From contig JBEKHR010000013.1 in NCBI GenBank assembly GCA_050012175.1, forward strand, positions 1 to 64,000: 64,000 nt of DNA, written 5' to 3'. The notes below the pieces were generated by a model. That model searched no databases. It saw only the letters and a list, made by a program, of their open reading frames with translations, and was not told the origin of the DNA. Of the stretch, positions 1 through 7,812 are shown one piece after another; the stretch's first letter is position 1, and each line of letters opens with the position of its first letter. This DNA comes from CAVROP01 sp050012175. GTDB lineage: Bacteria; Acidobacteriota; Terriglobia; UBA7540. The position numbers and the translations under genes are program-made.

Positions 1-1114
1 GGATCTGGTTGGTGCCTTCGTAGATCTGCGTGATCTTGGCGTCGCGCATGTACTTCTCAACCGGGTAGTCGTGCATGTAGCCGTAGCCGCCAAAGACCTG
101 CACCGCGTCCACGGTGACTTCCATGGCGACGTCAGAGGCGAAGCACTTGGACATGGCGGAGTAGAGCGTGGGCCGCTCCTTGGGTCGCGTGTCGATGTAG
201 CGCGCCGTAGCATAGACGAGAGCGCGCGCGGCTTCAATCTTCATCGCCATATCGGCCAGCAGGAAGCGCAGTCCCTGGAAGGAGCCGATGGGCGCGTCAA
301 ACTGCTTGCGGGTGCAGGCGTACTCGAGCGCCAAATCGAAAGCCCCTTGCGCAATGCCCACCGCCTGAGCGCCTACCCCGGGACGGGAAGCGTCGAAGGT
401 GCGCATGGCCGTGATGAAGCCCGTGCCTTCGCGCCCCAGGCAATTCTCAACCGGCACGCGGCAGTCCTGGAAGACCAGTTCGCGCGTGGCGGAAGCGCGA
501 ATCCCCAGCTTGTCTTCCTTCTTGCCGAAGCTGAATCCCGGAGTGCCCTTCTCGACCACAATGCAGGAGGCGCCGCGGGGGCCCTTGGCGGGATTCGTGA
601 GGGCGATCACAGAGTAGATTTCCGCTTCGCCGCCGTTGGTAATCCACTGTTTGGTGCCGTTCAGCACGTAGTGGTCGCCGTCGCGGATGGCGGTGGTGCG
701 CACGGCAGTGGCGTCCGAACCGGCCTGAGGTTCAGTGAGCGCGAAGGCAACCAAGCGCTTGCCTGCGGCAATGTCCGGCAGCCATCGCTGCTTCTGTTCC
801 TCGCTGCCGGAGAGGATGATCGGCAGTGCGCCGAGCGCCGTGCCGGCAAAACTGAGCGCGATGCCGCCACACGCCTTCGACAGTTCTTCGGTCACGATCA
901 CCATGTTCATGATCGGTGTTCCCTCGGTAATGCCCCCGTATTTCTCCTCAACGAAAACGCGGAAGAGGTCCGTTTGCGCGAGCACCTTCACAACCGGCCA
1001 GGGGAACTTGGCGTCGCGGTCATATTCCGCAGCTACCGGTTGGATTTCCTTTTCGGCAATCTCGCGGGCGAGATCTCGGATGGCCCTTTGATATTCAGTG
1101 ATCCCATAATCCAT
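1..1114 (-). CDS. Acyl-CoA dehydrogenase, 3' end cut by the window edge
   Basis: FAD-dependent acyl-CoA dehydrogenase of fatty-acid or branched-chain acyl-CoA oxidation, taking the alpha-beta hydrogens of an acyl-CoA and passing electrons to ETF. About 371 codons are present. The start gives MDYGITEYQRAIRDLA, with a GAGGGGG ribosome site about 11 bases upstream. The middle holds the family signature FALTEPQAGSDA and the motif KQWITNGGEAEIY. The C-terminal part has QVFGGYGYMHDYPVEKYMRD followed by IYEGTNQ, whose Glu is the catalytic base in the short-chain-type enzymes. The frame is still open at base 1, so only the last few residues are missing. A long plus-strand open frame over the same bases is an artefact of high GC. 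Family assignment is firm; chain-length specificity is unknown. Confidence 0.95.
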   Translation of the reverse strand, partial: MDYGITEYQRAIRDLAREIAEKEIQPVAAEYDRDAKFPWPVVKVLAQTDLFRVFVEEKYGGITEGTPIMNMVIVTEELSKACGGIALSFAGTALGALPIILSGSEEQKQRWLPDIAAGKRLVAFALTEPQAGSDATAVRTTAIRDGDHYVLNGTKQWITNGGEAEIYSVIALTNPAKGPRGASCIVVEKGTPGFSFGKKEDKLGIRASATRELVFQDCRVPVENCLGREGTGFITAMRTFDASRPGVGAQAVGIAQGAFDLALEYACTRKQFDAPIGSFQGLRFLLADMAMKIEAARALVYATARYIDTRPKERPTLYSAMSKCFASDVAMEVTVDAVQVFGGYGYMHDYPVEKYMRDAKITQIYEGTNQI

Positions 1115-1119
1115 AGTGA

Positions 1120-1345
1120 GAAGAACCCCCTCAAGCTGGAAACTGGTAACTGGAAAATCGAAATTGGAAAACCGAAACTCGAAACTCGGAAAACCATGAC
1201 CAGGAAACCAGAAGCTGGAAAATCGAAACTGGGAAAACCATGACCAGGAAACCGGGAATTAGAAACTACAAAACAACCCTGCCATTTTCCAGTTTCGAGT
1301 TTCGAGTTTCGATTTTCCAGTTTCCGCTTTCTGCCGTCTCCCCGC
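1120..1345. repeat. Heptamer-iterated intergenic palindrome (GGAAACT type)
   Basis: The left part is built from imperfect 7-8 base units around GGAAACT and GGAAAATCGAAACT. The right part (about 1280-1335) carries the complementary units AGTTTCG/AGTTTCC, so the whole region can fold on itself with slippage. A longer unit containing AACCATGACCAGGAAACC occurs twice, near 1190 and 1238. No protein-coding content is credible. Similar heptamer palindromes with other unit sequences occur at five other gaps in this window. Confidence 0.75.
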
Positions 1346-1349
1346 GACA

Positions 1350-2117
1350 TCACGCGACGCGTTCCAGGGGTGGCGGCGGCTGGGGCTGGGTTTCGACGGC
1401 GCCACCCCACAGGGATGGCTTAACCAGCCACGCCTCGCCGCCGCGGAAGGCAAAGCGGCAGTAGTCATCAAGGTCCCCGGTCCGAAATGAACTAACATCA
1501 ATCTCTCCTTCGAGCGAACCCGGCCTGGCGAGAACCTGCAACGCGTAAACTAGGGGCAAAACGCTCGCATTGACGTCACGCAGGGTGACCTCGATCCGAT
1601 CGATGCGGGCGACAATTTCAAAATCTCCCTCGGAATAGAGTCCAGCCGTGCGCTCCAGAAGTTCGCGGATGTCATCCGCCGCGGTGGGAATCCCCCCAAA
1701 ACTGAACTTGCCGTTCAGCCGCTGATAGGGCTCCGGAACAACCGAGACAGGCTGGCTCCGGTATTGTTCCCAACTCGCATGCCTATAATCAGGTCGAGCC
1801 CAGGCAATCGCTAAGAAACCGCCTTTCCAGACCTTGAGCCTGACGTGCTGTGCTTTGACTTCATCCTGGTAGTAGAGGGTGCCGCCGGGAACCTGGGCAC
1901 GTTCGTCATCCGAGACCTCGCTAAGGAACTCAATCAGTTCCCCCGCAATCTCCGGAAGCGCAGGGCGGTCGTCAGGCTGGACATGGCAAACCTCCAGCGA
2001 CACCGACTCAGGAACAAACTCCAGCCATGCCGCTTCAACATGTTCAAGCTTTTGCTGGGTTTCCTTGCTGAGGGTCCCCAGCTCCACCTGCCCCGAACAG
2101 CCCAAATGAGTGCGCAT
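1350..2117 (-). CDS. Hypothetical protein, 255 aa
   Basis: Soluble protein of unknown function with no signal peptide or membrane segment visible. The start MRTHLGCSGQ is chosen because GGGAG lies 8 bases upstream; the frame stays open further upstream but reads into intergenic sequence. The protein is acidic, with many Glu and Asp residues in the first half (LEFVPESVSLEV, ELIEFLSEVSDDER), a central Trp/Tyr-rich part, and a Pro-rich tail (TQPQPPPPLERVA). I recognise no family. It is preceded by a heptamer palindrome on its 3' side and faces the secreted protein gene at 2396 divergently. Confidence 0.6.
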   Translation of the reverse strand: MRTHLGCSGQVELGTLSKETQQKLEHVEAAWLEFVPESVSLEVCHVQPDDRPALPEIAGELIEFLSEVSDDERAQVPGGTLYYQDEVKAQHVRLKVWKGGFLAIAWARPDYRHASWEQYRSQPVSVVPEPYQRLNGKFSFGGIPTAADDIRELLERTAGLYSEGDFEIVARIDRIEVTLRDVNASVLPLVYALQVLARPGSLEGEIDVSSFRTGDLDDYCRFAFRGGEAWLVKPSLWGGAVETQPQPPPPLERVA

Positions 2118-2395
2118 TTTCTCACTCCCTTCCCCGATTCGTACAGACAAAGTGTCCGCAGTGCCGGTCCCAGACTGACAGATAGGCATTTTTGGGGCCG
2201 AAGGGACTAATGGTCGGCCGCAGAAAGATTTTGCCACAGGCGGAATCAAATGCATAGCGACTTGTTTGCATCGGCGCAGCGTTAAGTTATCCTGAATCCT
2301 GCGTCATTTGGAGCAAGTTTCACACTTCAAGCTCCCCGGCGGGGAAATAGTCAAGTCGAGTGTCTGCTCCACTTGCAATTTCCAAAGGAGAGAAA

Positions 2396-2836
2396 ATGAT
2401 CAGAACCCTTCAGTTTTTGACCTTAGCCGTTGCACCTTTATTTGCCCTCGCCGCGGCTGCGGGCGCGGGCCAGTCCACGGCACAGCCCGTCACGATTGAG
2501 TATTACTACCGGCTGGCACCCGGTGGGAGCTCAGAGTGGCTGGCGCTCTACAAGAAAAACCACAATCCGCTTCTCAAGGAATTAATGAAAGAAGGGTTGC
2601 TCAAGAGCGAGGAGCTTTACACCCGGCGTTTCCATGCCGAAAGCCCCGCCTGGGATTACAAAATAGTGATGATTTGGCGCGACTGGGCGGCCCTCGAAGA
2701 AGCGCGCCACCGCGAACCCGAAATTCTCAAGTCCCTCTATCCCAACAAGGAAGATCATGACCAGCAGGAAAAACGCCGCTGGGAATTGACCGTCTCCCAT
2801 TGGGACGACGTGCTGAGCGATGTGTCTCTGGACTGA
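2396..2836 (+). CDS. Secreted hypothetical protein, 146 aa
   Basis: Small exported protein. The start MIRTLQFLTLAVAPLFALAA follows GGAGAG by a few bases and gives a clear signal peptide, with cleavage probably in the AAAGAGQSTAQ stretch. The mature part begins PVTIEYYYRLAPGGSSEWLALY and contains WDYKIVMIWRDWAALEEA, a pattern resembling the small alpha/beta (Dabb/NIPSNAP-like) barrels. This fold guess is weak and no catalytic residues can be named. It stands alone between a divergent unknown gene and the toxin-antitoxin pair. Confidence 0.7.
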   Translation: MIRTLQFLTLAVAPLFALAAAAGAGQSTAQPVTIEYYYRLAPGGSSEWLALYKKNHNPLLKELMKEGLLKSEELYTRRFHAESPAWDYKIVMIWRDWAALEEARHREPEILKSLYPNKEDHDQQEKRRWELTVSHWDDVLSDVSLD

Positions 2837-2926
2837 GGAGTTGGGCGATTGAGTGATCGACTGATACCGCGACCAATGTGGCCACTCTGGTGCTGTGCAG
2901 CCCAAGACCGTCGGGGAGGGTAAGAT

Positions 2927-2958
2927 TGCCGTATTGACATGCGGCACTTAATACGGCA
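2927..2958 (+). promoter_or_regulatory. Inverted repeat, candidate operator of the toxin-antitoxin pair
   Basis: Perfect 9-base inverted repeat: TGCCGTATT at 2927-2935 and AATACGGCA at 2950-2958, separated by 14 bases. It ends 10 bases before the preferred antitoxin start at 2969. VapB-type antitoxins commonly autoregulate by binding such palindromes. Its position also argues against the upstream start at 2939, which would lie inside the palindrome. Confidence 0.55.
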
Positions 2959-2968
2959 TCATGCTGAC

Positions 2969-3178
2969 ATGGCTAAAGCGCGAATGAGGAAACTAACGAT
3001 TCTCATCCCGGAAGACCTACTCCGGCGAGCCCAGAAGACGACCCAGACCGGCGTCACCCCGACCGTCCGCCGAGGTTTGCAGATTCTAGCGGCCCACGAC
3101 GCTTACGAAGGTCTGCAGAAAATGCGAGGCAAGGTGAAGTTCGGTCTCACTTGGCAAGAAATGCGAGGCGACGAGTGA
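2969..3178 (+). CDS. VapB-like antitoxin, ribbon-helix-helix
   Basis: Short protein (69 aa) starting MAKARMRKLTILIPEDLLRR, typical of a ribbon-helix-helix DNA-binding N-terminus: a strand (KLTILIP) and then a helix (EDLLRRAQKTTQ). The C-terminal part (EGLQKMRGKVKFGLTWQEMR) would bind the toxin. The stop codon TGA overlaps the GTG start of the PIN-domain gene (GTGA), so the two are translationally coupled. A start at 2939 is possible but lies within the palindrome. The pairing with a PIN toxin makes the assignment good, though the antitoxin itself is recognised only by pattern. Confidence 0.75.
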   Translation: MAKARMRKLTILIPEDLLRRAQKTTQTGVTPTVRRGLQILAAHDAYEGLQKMRGKVKFGLTWQEMRGDE

Positions 3179-3549
3179 CCTGCGCCGACACGAGTTCCCT
3201 CGTCGCCTACATCCAGGGGGAACAAGGATCAGACGTTGACCTCGTGGACCGAGCCTTGGCTGACTGCTCTCTAGTCCTTGCTCCGGTCTCCGTTACAGAA
3301 TTGCTAAGCGATCCCCTGCTCATTCCTGCCCTGGAGAAATTTATCCTTGGGATACAGCAGCTCGAAATCAAGGCCGGATATTGGGAGCGGGCCGGAAAGC
3401 TCCGTGCAAAGTTGATGCGGCGTCGCTATCGTCCCAAGATTGCGGACACGCTTATAGCCCAGAGTTGCCTCGACTACCAGGTTCCACTGATCACCAGGGA
3501 CCGCGACTTTTCAGCTTTCCAGGAACTCGCGGGACTTCGGTTGCTTTGA
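3175..3549 (+). CDS. VapC-like PIN-domain toxin ribonuclease
   Basis: Probable Mg-dependent ribonuclease toxin of a VapBC pair. With the GTG start at 3175 the protein is 124 aa. The acidic PIN-domain residues are all seen: Asp5 (CADTSSLVAY), Glu42 (SVTELLSD), Asp91 (KIADTLIAQS) and Asp109/Asp111 (LITRDRDFSAF). The GTG start overlaps the antitoxin stop by four bases. A TTG start at 3151 would add eight residues and is less likely. The length and the four acidic residues suggest an active toxin. Confidence 0.88.
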   Translation: MTCADTSSLVAYIQGEQGSDVDLVDRALADCSLVLAPVSVTELLSDPLLIPALEKFILGIQQLEIKAGYWERAGKLRAKLMRRRYRPKIADTLIAQSCLDYQVPLITRDRDFSAFQELAGLRLL

Positions 3550-3584
3550 TCCAGCACGTACTGCCCCTCAGCACAACACCAGCT

Positions 3585-4316
3585 CTACTTCTTGCGCGGA
3601 GGTTGCGAAGGCCGCATCTCAATGCGGCTGGCAAGTGTTGTCAGGGGATACGTGTAAAGGTCAACCACCGCCTTGGCGATGTCCTCGCCGGAAAGCTTCC
3701 AACTTTGGCGGGACCTGCTGCCCAGCGCTCCCCCGAAGTCCGTATCCACGCTTCCGGGCATGATGTAGCTTACACGAATTCCGTCATAGCGCACGTCCTG
3801 CATCATGGCCTCGCTGAACCCATTCAGCCCAAATTTAGAAGCGTTGTAGGCGCTCCCACCGGGGAAAGGATTCACGCCGGCAAGACTGGAAATATTGAAG
3901 ATGTATCCGCCCCCTCGCTGGCGCATTATGGGGATGGCCTCGTGGCAGCAGTAGAACGCACCCGACAAGTTGGTGTGAATCGTGGCATCCCACTCCGCCG
4001 GGGTGAGCTGGTCCACAGGCTTCATGATTCCGATTCCCGCGTTGTTCACAAGGAGGTCGATCCCTCCGAAATGCTCGGCGGCAGTGTGGATCAGCCTGCG
4101 GCAGTCCTCATAGCGGCCCACATCCGCCGTCATGCCTTCAACCCGGCCGTCACCCTGCTTGCGCAGTTCTTCGAGCGACTGCTTTAGAATTTTCGCATCG
4201 CGCGCGCAGAGGTAAACCTTTGCGCCTTCTTTAAGAAGCCTTTCGGCGATGCTATAACCGATTCCGCGCGATCCACCGGTGACCACGCCAACTTTGTCTT
4301 TCAGCTCGTTTGTCAT
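3585..4316 (-). CDS. SDR-family NAD(P)-dependent oxidoreductase
   Basis: Classical short-chain dehydrogenase/reductase, 243 aa. The N-terminus has the cofactor-binding TGGSRGIG (residues about 14-21). NNAGIGI follows at about 91. The catalytic Ser is in NISSLAGVNPF and the catalytic Tyr and Lys are in YNASKFGLNGF (YxxxK). The sequence YIMPGSVDTDF matches the PG motif after the active site. Substrate cannot be told; the closest general type is 3-oxoacyl-ACP reductase-like. Single gene on the minus strand, with a hairpin-rich gap upstream. Confidence 0.9.
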   Translation of the reverse strand: MTNELKDKVGVVTGGSRGIGYSIAERLLKEGAKVYLCARDAKILKQSLEELRKQGDGRVEGMTADVGRYEDCRRLIHTAAEHFGGIDLLVNNAGIGIMKPVDQLTPAEWDATIHTNLSGAFYCCHEAIPIMRQRGGGYIFNISSLAGVNPFPGGSAYNASKFGLNGFSEAMMQDVRYDGIRVSYIMPGSVDTDFGGALGSRSRQSWKLSGEDIAKAVVDLYTYPLTTLASRIEMRPSQPPRKK

Positions 4317-4393
4317 CAGAAATCCTCCCCCTCTGGATGTAGAACTAACAGATTAAACCGCACGGAGCGCTGGAGGCAACCGCATGATCCGAG

Positions 4394-4590
4394 GGTAGCG
4401 CAGAGTCTCGTTTTTCAGAGACTCTGCGGCTTGTCCGTGTGCAATCGGGCGTTTAATTCGGCTTCATGTCCCGCTCGCGCCGCCCGGTATTATCCGACCG
4501 ACTCTGCTTCATCACCTGCCGGCTCATGAACGAGCGGCAATTTGGAGGCAAAGCCGCAGAGTCTCTGAAAAACGAGACTCTGCGCTACCG
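4394..4590. repeat. Two inverted copies of a hairpin element (GGTAGCGC...GCGGCTT family)
   Basis: A 39-base sequence at 4394-4432 returns as its exact reverse complement at about 4552-4590. Each copy is itself a hairpin: a 10-base stem GCAGAGTCTC/GAGACTCTGC with an 8-base loop (4400-4427 and 4556-4583). The flanks GGTAGCGC and GCGGCTT recur at 58241 and in the array at 63005-63988, where the stem sequence is different but still paired. The spacer holds no gene that I can support. Confidence 0.8.
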
Positions 4591-4618
4591 GCTCGAACCT
4601 GCGATTCCGGGTTGGAAT

Positions 4619-4840
4619 CTATTTGGTAGACGTCTTGGAAGCAATCCAGAGCAGAATCCCGAAGGCGGGAACAACAAACGGGAAAATCCCGTAGAGCGTG
4701 TCGCTCACCGAATGTGAGCGCCGGTCAACGGCCACGAACACCTGCAAGCAGAACAGAAGCGTCAGCGCGAGACAAACCCAACCCTGCCAGGAAACAGGAA
4801 AATACACCCAACCCCACTCTTTAAACCAGGGCTTCCTCAT
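4619..4840 (-). CDS. Small membrane protein, 73 aa
   Basis: Two hydrophobic helices are visible: GWVCLALTLLFCLQVFVAV and LYGIFPFVVPAFGILLWIA, joined by a short polar loop (DRRSHSVSD). It begins MRKPWFKEWGWVYFPVSWQG, an aromatic amphipathic lead, and ends in a short Lys tail. Function unknown. The coding frame is clean and the topology coherent, so I take it as a real gene. It lies between the hairpin pair and the large membrane protein, on the same strand. Confidence 0.7.
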   Translation of the reverse strand: MRKPWFKEWGWVYFPVSWQGWVCLALTLLFCLQVFVAVDRRSHSVSDTLYGIFPFVVPAFGILLWIASKTSTK

Positions 4841-4900
4841 GACTGCATGTCTCCTCCTCTTTCCCGAAGTGTGAATTCCCCAATTCCCCGCAGGCCAAAT

Positions 4901-6394
4901 CTAATTTTTCGAGGCGCACCGCATTGCCTTCAGTCTTGCCTCGTTCTCATGCAACACCTGCGAGGCCCGTGCGCGAGACCAGTTCCAGGCGCGCCAGTCA
5001 GACGCCTGGGGGAACGCCCAACGTTTCAGGATGCCGGATACCACGGTGCAGCGGTCCTGTGGGTTCAGATTCGGGAGGGCCGCCACAAGTTCCGGCACGG
5101 CGTCTGCGCTGAGCCGGGTTGCATAACGAGCATCATAAGAGCGCCCTGCTTTGGCCCGCGCGAGATTGGTGCGAGCAATGAACGCGTCCGGATTGAGCGC
5201 TTGCAGGACAATAATCAGTAAGAAACCCGCCACCATCGCTCCGAAGGCAAAACGCTCGCGGTGCCCGCTCAAAACGGTCAGTGCGAACCAGAGGAACACC
5301 ACCACAAGCCAGCCCATAAACGCGGTCGGATACAAGCGCTGCTCAGTGAGGCCATATTCAGCTTGGTAGAGACGCATGCGTTGGAATGCGGAAGCCATAA
5401 TCACAAACAGCAGAAGGATTTGGACGCCAGCCAGAACCCTGAAAACTCGCTCACCGGTGGGACCACTCCGGGCAATCAGCCAATGCATGAGGAGGAGAAG
5501 CGGGAGCACGAGCGCGGCCACAGCCAGCAGCTCAAAGAAGCCGCGACGCGCATATTCCGCGTAGGTCAGGCCAGTTGTCGCCTGGACTAGTGCGGAGCCG
5601 CCAAAGAAATAACGGACCTGCACGAGTACGAAGGCAAGGAACAGAAGGTCGAGCGCACCCAGCGCTACGCCAACCTCGATTATGCCCATGGAGACGCAAG
5701 GGAGGCGTTTCTCCTTTATGACTGATATCTCCTTGCCCCACAGCATGCCGCGCAGGTATCCACCGACACACCAAAGGAAGAAGGCGGCCACAAAGAAGTG
5801 GGTAAATACTTGCTGGAAGTTCACGTGGAAGGTCTTCCTGACGATGTTATCGAACACCGCGTCCGCCCCCATGAACAGCCCGCCAAATATGAGTAGGCAG
5901 GGGAGAGCAAAAAGAACTCCGCGCACCACCGCCATCGCGCGGTGCGACCACCGACCACCGAGTAGCTTCTTCCACTCGGCCTCCCCGAATAGGACTGGCA
6001 GCAATCCAAAGGCAGCGTTGAGCCCGGCAACAGCCGCTCCGAGGGCGTGCTCGACAAGGCCGGCAAAACGAACCCGGCCCCCTTGTGCCCGCAAGATGAC
6101 CAGGGAAAGCGCCGTGAGGGCCGCCAAAAGGCTCAGTATTTTCAAAGCGGGGGAATCGTGCCAAACGAGCCCAAGGGCGAAAAGCGCCACCACGACGAGC
6201 AACCACTGACCGCCTCCGGAAAGAGTTTCTGCCCTCCAGCGGGCGTGAAATGTGATGGCTGCGAGAAGCGCCACCATCCAGATCAGAAGATTGAGACCCC
6301 AGGGCACAGCCCGCAGCAGCGCATCGGCGAGTATACCCATAACCAGCGCCGTTCCAAGTACACTTAGTTCCAACTGCCCCTTGCTCAACATCAT
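4901..6394 (-). CDS. Multi-pass membrane protein, DUF4173 type
   Basis: About 497 aa with roughly a dozen hydrophobic helices. The start MMLSKGQLELSVLGTALVMG is set by GGAGGAG six bases upstream; the open frame extends further but only through a palindromic repeat. The arrangement (N-terminal helices, a large helix cluster with RHxxFxxG-like loops, then TTGLTYAEYARRGFFELLAV and QAEYGLTEQRLYPTAFMGW) fits the DUF4173 (formerly DUF4153) family. The soluble C-terminal tail contains DARYATRLSADAVPELVAAL. Function of the family is not known; regulators of envelope processes have been suggested in some genomes. Confidence 0.75.
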   Translation of the reverse strand: MMLSKGQLELSVLGTALVMGILADALLRAVPWGLNLLIWMVALLAAITFHARWRAETLSGGGQWLLVVVALFALGLVWHDSPALKILSLLAALTALSLVILRAQGGRVRFAGLVEHALGAAVAGLNAAFGLLPVLFGEAEWKKLLGGRWSHRAMAVVRGVLFALPCLLIFGGLFMGADAVFDNIVRKTFHVNFQQVFTHFFVAAFFLWCVGGYLRGMLWGKEISVIKEKRLPCVSMGIIEVGVALGALDLLFLAFVLVQVRYFFGGSALVQATTGLTYAEYARRGFFELLAVAALVLPLLLLMHWLIARSGPTGERVFRVLAGVQILLLFVIMASAFQRMRLYQAEYGLTEQRLYPTAFMGWLVVVFLWFALTVLSGHRERFAFGAMVAGFLLIIVLQALNPDAFIARTNLARAKAGRSYDARYATRLSADAVPELVAALPNLNPQDRCTVVSGILKRWAFPQASDWRAWNWSRARASQVLHENEARLKAMRCASKN

Positions 6395-6451
6395 CTGCCG
6401 CTCCTCCGTGGTGAAGCTTTGGTCTGATCTCGATCCATGGTGACCTGTCTG

Positions 6452-6543
6452 GAATTGCCGATTGCCGATTGTCGATTGACAGCGGAGCAATTCGCCACAC
6501 CGCTTTTTCAATCGACAATCGGCAATCATCAATCGGCAATCAC
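6452..6543. repeat. Heptamer-iterated palindrome (CGATTGC type)
   Basis: The left arm at about 6452-6480 is made of CGATTGC/CGATTGT units. The right arm at about 6509-6543 has the complement (CAATCGACAATCGGCAATC). The centre reads AGCGGAGCAATTCGCC. It lies between the 5' end of the DUF4173 gene and the 3' end of the prenyltransferase gene. Confidence 0.75.
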
Positions 6544-6550
6544 TGCTAGG

Positions 6551-7351
6551 TCACGCTCCGGCAGGGACAGTCTCCGGAACGCGCCCGAAACGGCGATGAC
6601 GGGAACGGAACTCGCGGACTGCGGCCTCAAGGTCGGCGGCTTCAAAGTCCGGCCACATCCGGTCCGTGAAGACGAGTTCCGCGTAAGCGCACTCCCACAA
6701 CATGAAGTCGCTCAAGCGATGCTCACCGCCGGTGCGAATCAGAAGGTCAAGATCGGGGACCGGCGTCCCGTCGTGATTGACCCCGGCGAGCAAGCGCGTA
6801 AACTGGGCCGGCGTGGCTGCTTCGGAGTTGCCCAGGGATCGCGCGGCCCAGAAAATGGCGTCGCGAGCCGAATAATCAATCGCCAGGCGCAGGTACAACT
6901 GCCGGCCCTCCTGCGTTGCGGCTTCGGCAGCTTCAATAGCGGCGAGCAGCGCGGGCTTAAGTCGATCGCGCCGCCCGGTAACGCTGGCCCTTATTCCCGC
7001 GTCCACCCACTCTGCGACCGATGACCGCAGGAACTCTTCAAAAATGTCCATAAGTTCCCGGACTTCACCCGAAGGACGTTGCCAGTTGTCCGAGGAAAAG
7101 GCGTGCAGCGTCAGGGTCCCGATCCCCAGGGCGGGAGCAGCCTGCACCGTGCGGCGCACCGCTTCCACACCCTCGTAGTGTCCCGCGCTGCGCGACAGGC
7201 CTCGAGCGGCTGCCCAGCGCCCGCTTCCGTCCATAATGATGGCCGCATGAATTGAGTGGCCAGTGTCGCCGCCCATATTGGCGACTCCACGCGGCGAGTC
7301 AAGTGAAGAGGTGCGGGCCAAGTGCTCAGGACCATCGGGCAACGGTGCCAT
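6551..7351 (-). CDS. Polyprenyl diphosphate synthase, UppS-like cis-prenyltransferase
   Basis: Cis-prenyltransferase that condenses isopentenyl diphosphate onto an allylic diphosphate to make a lipid carrier. The start at 7351 has AGGTGA five bases upstream; an alternative ATG at 7276 also has a fair site. The family blocks are intact at HAAIIMDG, LTLHAFSSDNWQRP, DLLIRTGGEHRLSDFMLW and ELVFTDRMWPDFE. The P-loop reads DGSGRWA where the family has DGNGRWA, so the conserved Asn is Ser (residue 43 from this start). It sits away from the usual frr-uppS-cdsA context, so it may be a second paralogue with its own role, perhaps in a specialised isoprenoid. Family assignment is firm; product length is unknown. 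Confidence 0.85.
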   Translation of the reverse strand: MAPLPDGPEHLARTSSLDSPRGVANMGGDTGHSIHAAIIMDGSGRWAAARGLSRSAGHYEGVEAVRRTVQAAPALGIGTLTLHAFSSDNWQRPSGEVRELMDIFEEFLRSSVAEWVDAGIRASVTGRRDRLKPALLAAIEAAEAATQEGRQLYLRLAIDYSARDAIFWAARSLGNSEAATPAQFTRLLAGVNHDGTPVPDLDLLIRTGGEHRLSDFMLWECAYAELVFTDRMWPDFEAADLEAAVREFRSRHRRFGRVPETVPAGA

Positions 7352-7419
7352 CAACCTCACCTGCCTTCCAAAGGACTTTACCGTGCAAAGCATCCGAACA
7401 AAAAAATTTGGTCCGCCGA

Positions 7420-7812
7420 TTACCGCGGGCGCATGGATTGGATCAGCGCTTCCATGTGATTCAGGTAGCGCTCGAGCGCCCGCTGGCCTGTTATCGTGAG
7501 CCGGTACACAGTTTTCGGCAGCCGGCCTTCGAAATATTTCGCGCAGATGATGTACTCCGCTTCCTCCAGCTTGCGCGCGTGCACGCTCAAGTTGCCATCG
7601 GTTGTCTTCAGCAGTTTCTTGAGCTCGTTGAAGCTGAGCGATTCGTTCACCGCCAGGGCGCTCACGATGCCGAGCCGAATGCGTTCGTGGATCAGGCGGT
7701 CCAGTTCGGACGGCGCGCCCCACGGCGCCTCACGACGCAATCGCTGAACACCTGGCGCCTTTCGCCTCGCGCCTGCCACACGAGCCGCAGCGCTTGAAAT
7801 CTGTCTAGCCAC
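7420..7812 (-). CDS. Winged-helix transcriptional regulator
   Basis: About 130 aa. The core reads LDRLIHERIRLGIVSAL, then SFNELKKLLKTTDGNLSVHA (recognition region), RKLEEAEYI and LPKTVYRLTITGQRALERYL, which is the pattern of the MarR/ArsR-like winged-helix family with helix-turn-helix of type HTH_34. The GTG start overlaps the 3' end of the upstream membrane-protein gene by eight bases and lies just after an AAGGAGG site, so the two are coupled. In other genomes this family is often paired with an integral membrane protein. The target is probably its own operon. Confidence 0.85.
   Translation of the reverse strand: MARQISSAAARVAGARRKAPGVQRLRREAPWGAPSELDRLIHERIRLGIVSALAVNESLSFNELKKLLKTTDGNLSVHARKLEEAEYIICAKYFEGRLPKTVYRLTITGQRALERYLNHMEALIQSMRPR

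Noticed and set aside
71..1243. 390-codon open frame on the plus strand
   Set aside because: It is the antisense shadow of the acyl-CoA dehydrogenase, whose minus-strand translation has the family motifs; the plus frame has none.
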